Shown here: positions 26,007 through 32,274 of the stretch, one piece after another | How the letters are laid out: the number at the start of each line of letters is the position of its first letter | How positions within the stretch are numbered: the stretch's first letter is position 1 | Source: Singulisphaera sp. GP187 | Lineage (GTDB): Bacteria; Planctomycetota; Phycisphaerae; Phycisphaerales; SM1A02 | Length of the DNA stretch: 64,000 nt | Assembly (NCBI GenBank): GCA_945871915.1 | Contig: CAMBXO010000004.1 | Location: forward strand, 62,001 to 126,000 | Direction of reading: 5' to 3' | Translations under genes and position numbers: made by a program | The notes under the pieces: model-generated | Database searches by the model: none | Seen by the model: only the letters and a program-made list of their open reading frames with translations | Told to the model about the DNA's origin: nothing

Positions 26007-27509
26007 ATGCACAGGCGGATTCAATCGCGATGGGTTCCACGGACTCTTGCAATACTGGGCACCACGGCGTGGCTTGCGGCTGCATGCAAGACGCAGCCGC
26101 CACCCGCAATCCCATTGTTTCAAGGCTCGGCAGAGACTTCCGTGGCGGCCAAACCGACTCGGCCGCCTATCGTTACGAATTCCTTCACCGCGGACGCGGT
26201 CATTCTTCCACCTGATCCAGAGGCCCAAGGATTCGGCGCCGCCATTGCAGTGGCCCAACATGTTCTGGTTGTCGGTGCGCCGCAAACTCGCCAAACGGGT
26301 GCTGCGTGGGTGTTTGAAACCAACGACCTCAGCAAGCCGCCGCTTTGTCTTCTTCCGCCACCGGGGCTGCAAGTGAAGGGGTTTGGTGCTTCGGTGGCCA
26401 TCGAAAAATCAAGCCACTACATCGTGATCGGCGCACCTGCGTCGGATGTGGACGGCTTGAGCGAGGCAGGACGAGTGTTTGTCTGGCGCCGTGACGGATC
26501 GGCATGGACTTTCGTCTCTGCCTTTCAGAGCAACGATCCACTGGAACATTCCAAACTCGGTTCAAGTGTTGCCATCAACCAAGACAGCATGATCGCGGGT
26601 GCGCCATGGACGGATATCGGAAGTGCACGAAGCGAGGGGCTGGCACTTGCATGGGTGCGCGATCCAGTCAAGGTCTGGCACTTGGCGCAACAGATGAAAC
26701 TTGCGACCACTGGACCGTTTGCACACTTCGGCAATTCCATAGCGTGCGTGGATCGAATCACCATGCACAACCTGAAGCCAATCAGCGAAGCGCTCGCCGT
26801 CGTTGGATCACCTGGTGCAAAAACCACGGGTGGTTCGCGCGTTGGCACCGTTTCGATCTTTCGAAGTCTTAAGGGGAAATGGCGCAACATTCCCACAGCC
26901 CTATTGGTCAGCAAAGACCCAGAAAGCATGGATCAATTTGGCTGGTCCGTCGCAGTTCATCAGGAACTCATCGCGGCAGGCGCCCCAAACTCAAATCTTC
27001 CGGATGTCACGGACTCCGGAAGTGCGCATGTTTTTCGTCAGGGCACCGACTTGGGATGGCGCGAAGAGTGTGAGGTGCATGCGTTTGAACCGCAGCGTGG
27101 ATCGCAGTTCGGATTTGCGGTTGGATTTTCAAAGGACCGCTTAGTCGTTGGTGCTCCACACGCTCGAGATGAAAACCTTTATGAATGTGGACGCGTGTTT
27201 TCTTATTACGCCAAACCCAATGCGAGTGGATATAGAACGGCTTGGGAACCTTTCTGTGAAATTCGGCCGGCGGCTCTTGTTGCGGGAGGAAGATTTGGTG
27301 CGTGCATTGCCGCCACAGATGAACTTGTTGCGGTCTCCGAACCCTTGGCTGGGCGAGGCCGAGTGCATCTCTTTCGCGCTACCGAGACTGGATTTGGAAT
27401 TCCGTCGAGTGCCTCAAGGCCTCCATCCGCACATGAAGCAGCGATGAAAGAAGCCCCCGCGGTTCCATCAGGCCAGACCGCTCCGCCTCCGGCTCCAAGT
27501 TCGCTATAG
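26007..27509 (+). CDS. FG-GAP repeat lipoprotein
   Basis: The protein is a predicted surface or periplasmic beta-propeller. After a lipoprotein signal (Arg-rich start, hydrophobic core, WLAAAC) come about seven FG-GAP-like repeats, each with GFGAAIAV or QFGWSVAV followed by a VVGAP-type turn. The order is GAPQT, GAPAS, GAPWT, GSPGA, GAPNS, GAPHA, SEPLA. The tail is Pro/Ala-rich. I chose the ATG at 26007 because it gives the best signal peptide; a GTG at 25974 extends it by 11 residues. It is divergent from msrBA and ends 12 bases before tRNA-Ser. Confidence 0.85.
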   Translation: MHRRIQSRWVPRTLAILGTTAWLAAACKTQPPPAIPLFQGSAETSVAAKPTRPPIVTNSFTADAVILPPDPEAQGFGAAIAVAQHVLVVGAPQTRQTGAAWVFETNDLSKPPLCLLPPPGLQVKGFGASVAIEKSSHYIVIGAPASDVDGLSEAGRVFVWRRDGSAWTFVSAFQSNDPLEHSKLGSSVAINQDSMIAGAPWTDIGSARSEGLALAWVRDPVKVWHLAQQMKLATTGPFAHFGNSIACVDRITMHNLKPISEALAVVGSPGAKTTGGSRVGTVSIFRSLKGKWRNIPTALLVSKDPESMDQFGWSVAVHQELIAAGAPNSNLPDVTDSGSAHVFRQGTDLGWREECEVHAFEPQRGSQFGFAVGFSKDRLVVGAPHARDENLYECGRVFSYYAKPNASGYRTAWEPFCEIRPAALVAGGRFGACIAATDELVAVSEPLAGRGRVHLFRATETGFGIPSSASRPPSAHEAAMKEAPAVPSGQTAPPPAPSSL

Positions 27510-27521
27510 TTGCGTTTTGTC

Positions 27522-27608
27522 GGACAGGTGTCCGAGCGGTTGAAGGAGCAGCATTGGAAATGCTGTATACGGGTAACTGTATCGTGGGTTCGAATCCCAC
27601 CCTGTCCG
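27522..27608 (+). tRNA. tRNA-Ser (anticodon GGA)
   Basis: An 87-base class II tRNA. Acceptor 27522-27528 pairs with 27601-27607. The anticodon stem CAGCA/TGCTG encloses loop TTGGAAA (GGA). A long variable arm (ATAC/GTAT) and T-arm GTGGG/CCCAC are intact. The 3' CCA is not encoded. It reads UCC/UCU. Confidence 0.96.
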
Positions 27609-27613
27609 CTTTC

Positions 27614-27634
27614 AGCGGCGCATGAAGCGCCGCT
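27614..27634 (+). other. Hairpin between tRNA-Ser and tRNA-Pro
   Basis: AGCGGCGC and GCGCCGCT form a perfect 8-bp stem with loop ATGAA, without a following T-run. It probably aids processing or stability of a joint tRNA transcript rather than terminating it. Confidence 0.6.
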
Positions 27635-27683
27635 CAAACCGACGGAACACCGACGCCTAGGCAGGTGGTCGGAGACATCTCGA

Positions 27684-27757
27684 CGGGCTGTAGCGCAGTT
27701 TGGTAGCGCGTTTGACTGGGGGTCAAAAGGTCGCAGGTTCAAATCCTGTCAGCCCGA
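27684..27757 (+). tRNA. tRNA-Pro (anticodon GGG)
   Basis: A 74-base tRNA. Acceptor CGGGCTG (27684-27690) pairs with CAGCCCG (27750-27756). Anticodon stem TTTGA/TCAAA encloses CTGGGGG. The T-arm is GCAGG-TTCAAAT-CCTGT. CCA is not encoded. Its 3' end (27746-27757) is the left half of the att repeat of the integrated element, and the stop codon of the minus-strand recombinase remnant lies in its T-loop. Confidence 0.96.
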
Positions 27758-28197
27758 TTTGTTTGAGAGTAAAGCCCTTCGATGAGCACATCGAAGGGCT
27801 TTCTCGTTGAAAACACGGCACTTGCGCCATCGAGGGTGCAGTTCAAACAGACGATTTCGAGGATTCGCCGCTTCGTGGCGTAATCCGCAGAAACCCACGT
27901 GTTTTGCAGTGTTTGCGAGAGTTCAAACACCTTGGCCGCGAGTTCGGCCGTTTCGTCGTGGGAGCGGTCCAAAAGTACAACCTGCCGGCGACGCGCGGCG
28001 GCCAGAGCGTGGTAGCCCAGCGTATCGCTTCGGCGCAGAACAACGCCCTTGCGGCGACAGGAATCGTAAACCGTGCCAACGCTGATACCGAACTCGTCGG
28101 CGACGCACTGGACGGGAGCGCCTTCGGCCACCGCGGCAGCGACCCGCGAGGCTCTCTCGGCCGATTCCTCTCTTGAAAGGCTCGGTTTGGCAACCAT
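27739..28197 (-). CDS. Helix-turn-helix plus serine-recombinase C-terminal protein, truncated by integration
   Basis: The 152-residue product has an N-terminal helix-turn-helix (VADEFGISVGTVYDSCRR, about residues 31-50). Its C-terminal part resembles the end of large serine recombinases (TKRRILEIVCLNCTLDG, then RKPFDVLIEGL). There is no resolvase catalytic domain with its Ser nucleophile, so it cannot cut DNA alone as it stands. The last codons (NRADRI and stop) are antisense to tRNA-Pro. The missing tail lies at 30543-30648 in the same phase; joining the halves at the 15-bp repeat gives about 180 residues. It could be a remnant of a longer recombinase or a directionality/DNA-binding partner. 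Confidence 0.72.
   Translation of the reverse strand: MVAKPSLSREESAERASRVAAAVAEGAPVQCVADEFGISVGTVYDSCRRKGVVLRRSDTLGYHALAAARRRQVVLLDRSHDETAELAAKVFELSQTLQNTWVSADYATKRRILEIVCLNCTLDGASAVFSTRKPFDVLIEGLYSQTNRADRI
27746..27760. repeat. attL: left copy of the 15-bp att core
   Basis: CTGTCAGCCCGATTT comprises the last 12 bases of tRNA-Pro plus 3 bases. It matches 30634-30648 at 14 of 15 positions. Confidence 0.85.
27771..27802 (+). terminator. Terminator-like perfect palindrome after tRNA-Pro
   Basis: AAAGCCCTTCGATG pairs over all 14 bases with CATCGAAGGGCTTT, loop AGCA, followed by TTTCTCGTT on the + strand. It is placed to end the tRNA transcript. The same bases encode KPFDVLIEGL of the recombinase protein on the minus strand. 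Confidence 0.75.
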
Positions 28198-28550
28198 TTC
28201 AGGCGAGTTCAGTACCCCCTTGGCCTATCGAGCGGTCGGCCGGAGACGACGGACCGACCAAATTTATGAAGCGGGAGACGCGCCCCCTCTCCCGCTCCAA
28301 ACCTCGCCCTCTACCCCAACGAGCAGTATCGAGACTGCCCCCACGATCCACGGCGTTTCTGTGCCAATTCGAGACGTGACTGAGTTTCGTTCCGCGGAGT
28401 AGGGAAGCGGCGTCACTTCGCCTTGACCTACGGGAAGGGTCGAGTGGTCTACGGGTCGCGTAGACCGAGCGACGGGAGGCGTGGATCGGCCGCTGGCGAC
28501 CGTGGCCCGAGCTTCAGGTATTCTAAACTTGGATAGTTTGAACACCCGGC
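28198..28550. other. Intergenic stretch of the element with short repeats
   Basis: This 353-base region lies between the divergent recombinase remnant and radical SAM gene, so it should hold both promoters. I see no gene. Three imperfect copies of a CTACGGG-type unit occur between 28431 and 28495. One contains an 8-bp hairpin (GGTCTACG at 28446-28453 with CGTAGACC at 28459-28466). The AT-richer segment at 28517-28545 (ATTCTAAACTTGGATAG) is the best promoter candidate for the radical SAM gene. Confidence 0.5.
28446..28466. repeat. Inverted repeat inside the element, possible operator
   Basis: GGTCTACG and CGTAGACC are perfect 8-bp arms around a 5-base loop, about 85 bases before the radical SAM start. 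It sits within a run of imperfect direct repeats. It could be the binding site of the element's helix-turn-helix protein; this is inference. Confidence 0.45.
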
Positions 28551-29444
28551 ATGCCCCTTCGCCGTGACCATTCCGACCCGCTGCCACTCTTCGTCCACTT
28601 GGCCGAGGCGAACGGCTCTACCTCGCCCACCCATCGCCCGACCCGGCTTGGTCTCGCGGTCATCGACTACAAGGAAGTCTCGGGAATCCTGACCAAGCCC
28701 AAGGGCTTCATGGCAGGCTACGACTTCACCATCAACCCCTATTCCGGCTGTGCTTTTGGGTGTGCCTACTGCTACGCAGCGTCGTTCGCACCCGATGAGC
28801 GTTCAGCGGACACTTGGGGTCGATGGGTCACTGTCAAAGAGAATGCGCTGGACTTGCTCAAACGGTCGCGCAGAGACCTTCGCGGCAAGTCAGTCTACAT
28901 CAGCAGCGTGACCGATCCGTATCAGCCCGTTGAAAAACAGCTCGAGCTGACCCGTGACATCCTTCGCGAGCTGATCCACCATCAGCCGCGCCTTGTCATC
29001 CAGACTCGTAGCCCGCTCGTGGCACGAGACGTTGACCTCTTCAAACAGTTCGAGGTTGCACAGGTCAACATGACCGTGACAACGGACTCAGAAGATGTCC
29101 GCCGAGCTTTCGAGCCGGGTTGCCCGGGCAATCAACAGAGACTGGAAGCCATCGCGGAGGTGTGCGCCGCGGGTGTCCAGTCATGTATCACAATGACGCC
29201 GCTCTTGCCGGTAGTGGACGCGGAGGGATTCGCCACGCGACTACTGGCCACGGGCGTAAAGAGATTCATCGTTCAACCGTTCCACTCAAAGAAAGGCCAG
29301 TTTGCCGCTGGCACAAAGGACACTGCTACACCGCTCATCGAGCAGTACAACTGGACCGGAGCAGGGTACATCGCTGTTCGTGACGTGCTGCGCCGACGGC
29401 TGCCGCAGTTGGGTGAGGGGAAGGACGGGTTCGCTCCGGTATGA
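28551..29444 (+). CDS. Radical SAM protein, spore photoproduct lyase-like family
   Basis: The 297-residue protein has the radical SAM cluster motif C-x3-C-x2-C in CAFGCAYCYA, preceded by TINPYSGC, the hallmark of the SPL-like/Rv2578c group. Downstream segments YISSVTDPYQPVE and LVIQTRSPLVARD also match that group. Members include DNA-lesion lyases and many enzymes of unknown substrate. The usual SPL catalytic Cys position cannot be assigned by eye. It overlaps the methyltransferase by 4 bases (ATGA), so the two are made together. It is cargo of the tRNA-Pro element. Confidence 0.85.
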   Translation: MPLRRDHSDPLPLFVHLAEANGSTSPTHRPTRLGLAVIDYKEVSGILTKPKGFMAGYDFTINPYSGCAFGCAYCYAASFAPDERSADTWGRWVTVKENALDLLKRSRRDLRGKSVYISSVTDPYQPVEKQLELTRDILRELIHHQPRLVIQTRSPLVARDVDLFKQFEVAQVNMTVTTDSEDVRRAFEPGCPGNQQRLEAIAEVCAAGVQSCITMTPLLPVVDAEGFATRLLATGVKRFIVQPFHSKKGQFAAGTKDTATPLIEQYNWTGAGYIAVRDVLRRRLPQLGEGKDGFAPV

Positions 29445-30358
29445 ACAAGTTTGAATCGCACTTCAACGGCTGGCTGCGCCCCTGGCAGTCGCAGCTCTGC
29501 GATGCCTGCGGCGATGCCATGCAAGATGGAATCGCTCCGCTGAGCGGCCCCGAACTCGATGGAGCAAACAAATCTCTCAACAATCTCTACGCCGACACGA
29601 GCTCCGGTTGGGCATGCGCTGGCGGCGATTGCGACTACTCGCTTCCCGGAACGGGGCCGCTATACACTGGACACTGGCATGGCAAACGCGTTCACGATGG
29701 CCTTTCCGTTCTACTGCCACTCTTGCCGGTTCTCTCCGCCCGCCCCGTTTGCGTGATTGACATTGGCGCAGGAACGGGAGCAGCACTTTGGGCATGGACA
29801 CTGCTAGCTCGCTGTGCACAGGAGTGGGGCTCTCCGCTGCCGGTGCACTCGTGGTACAGCATTGACTGCAGTCAGAGAATGCTCAAGCAGAGTGATCGAT
29901 TGTGGGGGAAGCTCTGCCGTGTGCTGCCCAATGCGCCCGAACTGGTCAATCGCCAACCGGCGGCCCTTTGCGATTGGAGAAACCATCCGCCACTTCCGAC
30001 GGGCGCCCTTGTTGTCGGGAGCTACCTGTTCGCGCGCGCGGATTTGACTAATCCCGCCGCAACGGCTGCCGCCTTTGTCGCCTTCCTGACCCGCCTTACT
30101 GCGTCAGGGGTCGTGCTCTGGACAAAGCCCAACAAATGTGCTGTCCAGGATGGGGTGAAGACGCAGCTCGTCGGCTGGATTGATCGCACTCCGCTGAAGC
30201 TATTTGATTGCGCACTTCAAGGACAGATGCGGAAGTGCTTGAGTGTCGCCCAGGCCAAGTTCGTTGAAGTGAACTTGCCACGCGACCCGGAGTGGAACAA
30301 GCGCCTCAATTGGGGCTGCGCTCCTACCAAGGTTGCCAGGCTCGCAATGACCCGTTAG
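29441..30358 (+). CDS. Putative SAM-dependent methyltransferase
   Basis: The 305-residue protein has a class I methyltransferase motif I, VIDIGAGTGAALWAW (about residues 104-118), and an acidic motif II-like stretch (WYSIDCSQRML). The N-terminal 85 residues are distinctive, with CDACGD and a CAGGDCDYSLPGTGPLYTG region that may hold a metal or recognise a substrate. There is no clear DPPY/NPPY or PC motif, so DNA methylation is not indicated. Translational coupling to the radical SAM gene suggests a joint two-enzyme reaction. The target is unknown. Confidence 0.72.
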   Translation: MNKFESHFNGWLRPWQSQLCDACGDAMQDGIAPLSGPELDGANKSLNNLYADTSSGWACAGGDCDYSLPGTGPLYTGHWHGKRVHDGLSVLLPLLPVLSARPVCVIDIGAGTGAALWAWTLLARCAQEWGSPLPVHSWYSIDCSQRMLKQSDRLWGKLCRVLPNAPELVNRQPAALCDWRNHPPLPTGALVVGSYLFARADLTNPAATAAAFVAFLTRLTASGVVLWTKPNKCAVQDGVKTQLVGWIDRTPLKLFDCALQGQMRKCLSVAQAKFVEVNLPRDPEWNKRLNWGCAPTKVARLAMTR

Positions 30359-30542
30359 AGCGGCCTTTGTCCTCCATCAGCGCCCCGGCTTGTGCATGCG
30401 CAAGCCCTGTCGGTCCGCTCCGCTCAACTAGGCAGAGCGAAGTGGACAATGAAGTGCTCGGCTGGCTTGAAGAAGCCGCGGCTCTGGAGCCGCAGCCGAA
30501 AGCGAAAGCAAAAAAAGCCGACCCGGCGCTGAGTGCCGCCCT

Positions 30543-30648
30543 TCAATCAGCTTCAACCCCTTTGGCGCTCAGCAAACGGCGTATCCCCGGCTCCCAGACC
30601 CTAACGCCCTCCAAGAAAAGTTCTATTGGTGTACTGTCACCCCGATTT
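30543..30648 (-). pseudogene. Detached 3' tail of the recombinase-like gene
   Basis: Reading minus from the att core gives NRGDS and then TPIELFLEGV, RVWEPGIRRLL and a stop at 30543. This type of tail follows KPFDxLxEGL in some serine recombinases. It has no start of its own. It continues the frame broken at 27746-27760 in the same codon phase. Confidence 0.7.
30634..30648. repeat. attR: right copy of the 15-bp att core
   Basis: CTGTCACCCCGATTT differs from the tRNA-Pro copy at one base. It lies 88 bases beyond the icd stop codon and ends the integrated element. Confidence 0.82.
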
Positions 30649-30735
30649 CCCTGCTCACGTTCGTTCGCTCTTTCCAAGGCGAGGATGGGTGCGATCAACA
30701 CCCATTTGGACCGCGCCAAACATCGCGGCGCAGAC

Positions 30736-32202
30736 TTACTGCCCCTGTGCCAGCGAGTAGCCGGCCTTTCCTGCAAAATTTCGCAAGAGCGTGTACGTGC
30801 TCACCGTGTAACGACGGGCAATCGCTTCAAGCAGCGCCATCACATCGCTCTGTTGAATATCGCGTGAGCCCGTTCGCAATTCAAAACGCACACACCACGA
30901 ATCGACACAGTCGGTGTAAACGCTTCCGCTTGGCCAAACTTGCGTCCCACGGTTGGCGATCATGGTCAGATGAAACGGTGTTGTCTTAGCGATGCCCTGA
31001 AGTGACCCTGCCAACTCAGAGAGTTTCTCACTGCCGTCAAGCGTGATGTCCGCGCCAACCACGCGTTCCGGCCGCTTCGCGAATGTGCGAACTTCCTCGA
31101 TCGAATCGGGTTTCACTGGCGGGCGATGCGTCAAGTGATCCACGCCATCAACGACTGGCTTCACGTGCCGCGGCTGCTGTCCCAATCGCTGGATAACCGC
31201 CTTGGCAAAGTCGCCAGTGCTGAGCGCCGGCTCGGTGGGGTCACCAAAGTCCGCCGTACGAACTCCCTGCTCCAATGCGGCAAGGATTGCATTTTCAATT
31301 CGAGCCGCATGACCCAGTAACCCCACATGCCTGAGCAACATGATGCTTGAAAACATCAGCGAGCAAGGATTGGCAACGCCCTTGCCTGCAAGATCGGGCG
31401 CGGTACCGTGAACCGCTTCAAAGATGCTGATGTGATTTCCGATGTTTGCACTTGGAGCAAATCCAAGTCCGCCAACCAATCCTGCCGCAAGATCGCTGAC
31501 GATGTCTCCCTGCAAGTTTGGAAGAACAATCACACGATACTGCTGTGGCCGCATCACCATGTTCATGCACAGTGCGTCCACCAACACATCCGCTGTCCGA
31601 ATCTCCGGATATTCAGAGGCCACCGATCGAAACCGTTCCAGAAACAGGCCGTCAGTCATCTTCATGATGTTGGCCTTGTGTCCACAGTGCACGATGTCAA
31701 TGCCAGATTTTCGTGCAAATTCAAAAGCGAATCGATGCACGGCATCGCAGCCAGGTGCGCTCGTTAGTCGCTTGCACTCCATCACATCATTGGAGATCTG
31801 GTGCTCAATACTTCCATAGGTGTCCTCAATGTTTTCGCGCACGATGTAAAAATCCACTCCGATACCCGCCATGCTGTAGGGAGTTCTGACCCCCGGCAAT
31901 GATCGAAAATGTCGCAGGTTTGCAAAGGCATTCCAAATCTTTCGGGCCGTGACATTGATGGACTTGCCGCCGCCACCGCTCATGGTTCCCATGGGTCCCT
32001 TCAACAAAAGGCCGCAGGACTCAACGGTTGAAATGGCTTCGCTGGTCATCCCTCGCGTTTCTCCGCGATCAAAAATGGCCTTGCCCATCTCCACCGGAAC
32101 CAACTCGATGTTGTTCAAAGCCCCTGATGCGCGAAGCAACGCCAAAGTTGCGTCCATGATCTCGGGACCGATGCCGTCGCCAGATGCAAGTGCAATTCGC
32201 AT
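30736..32202 (-). CDS. icd: NADP-dependent isocitrate dehydrogenase
   Basis: The enzyme oxidatively decarboxylates isocitrate in the TCA cycle. The 488-residue length and C-terminal extension match the Thermus/Rickettsia-like type II form. Recognisable stretches are SGDGIGPEIM, NVTARKIWNAFANLRHFRSLPG-type substrate contacts (given in part), RENIEDTYGSIEH, and the cofactor loop HGTAPDLAGKGVANP. The C-terminal 130 residues form the extra domain of this subgroup. Isopropylmalate dehydrogenase is less likely given that extension. It is a single-gene unit ending beside the integrated element. Confidence 0.88.
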   Translation of the reverse strand: MRIALASGDGIGPEIMDATLALLRASGALNNIELVPVEMGKAIFDRGETRGMTSEAISTVESCGLLLKGPMGTMSGGGGKSINVTARKIWNAFANLRHFRSLPGVRTPYSMAGIGVDFYIVRENIEDTYGSIEHQISNDVMECKRLTSAPGCDAVHRFAFEFARKSGIDIVHCGHKANIMKMTDGLFLERFRSVASEYPEIRTADVLVDALCMNMVMRPQQYRVIVLPNLQGDIVSDLAAGLVGGLGFAPSANIGNHISIFEAVHGTAPDLAGKGVANPCSLMFSSIMLLRHVGLLGHAARIENAILAALEQGVRTADFGDPTEPALSTGDFAKAVIQRLGQQPRHVKPVVDGVDHLTHRPPVKPDSIEEVRTFAKRPERVVGADITLDGSEKLSELAGSLQGIAKTTPFHLTMIANRGTQVWPSGSVYTDCVDSWCVRFELRTGSRDIQQSDVMALLEAIARRYTVSTYTLLRNFAGKAGYSLAQGQ

Positions 32203-32274
32203 GAATTCTCCGTAGCCACAAGCGTAGCCACCCTCATCAAGCCATGTGTTCTCTTAACCCACGCTGACACGGGG

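Larger units (their letters stand above)
27746..30648. mobile_element. 2.9-kb integrated element at tRNA-Pro
   Basis: Direct repeats mark both ends (27746-27760 and 30634-30648). The left end carries the body and the right end the tail of one recombinase-like frame. The cargo is a radical SAM gene and a methyltransferase gene on the opposite strand. The right copy restores nothing of the tRNA except the repeat, as expected when the tRNA side is attL. Between the methyltransferase stop (30358) and the tail (30543) there are about 180 bases with an open + frame rich in Ala/Lys/Pro but no start, possibly a gene remnant. No catalytic recombinase is present, so the element looks immobile unless helped in trans. 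Confidence 0.8.

Noticed and set aside
27206-27742. Minus-strand frame with a LRPFDPQSNALPNCATAR-like start
   Set aside because: This peptide is the well-known antisense reading of tRNA genes; the frame crosses tRNA-Pro and tRNA-Ser and the FG-GAP gene.
28264-28587. 107-codon minus frame with RSTPPVARSTRPV repeats
   Set aside because: The peptide repeats only reflect the short DNA repeats at 28425-28500; no start site or domain supports a gene.
30292-30867. 191-codon + frame crossing attR
   Set aside because: Starts inside the methyltransferase gene and ends inside icd in antisense; only the EVLGWLEEAAAL-like stretch looks coding, perhaps a gene remnant of the element.
30736-32202. icd as the integration target instead of tRNA-Pro
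   Set aside because: icd is a known phage target in E. coli, but the direct repeat matches the tRNA-Pro 3' end and lies 88 bases outside icd.
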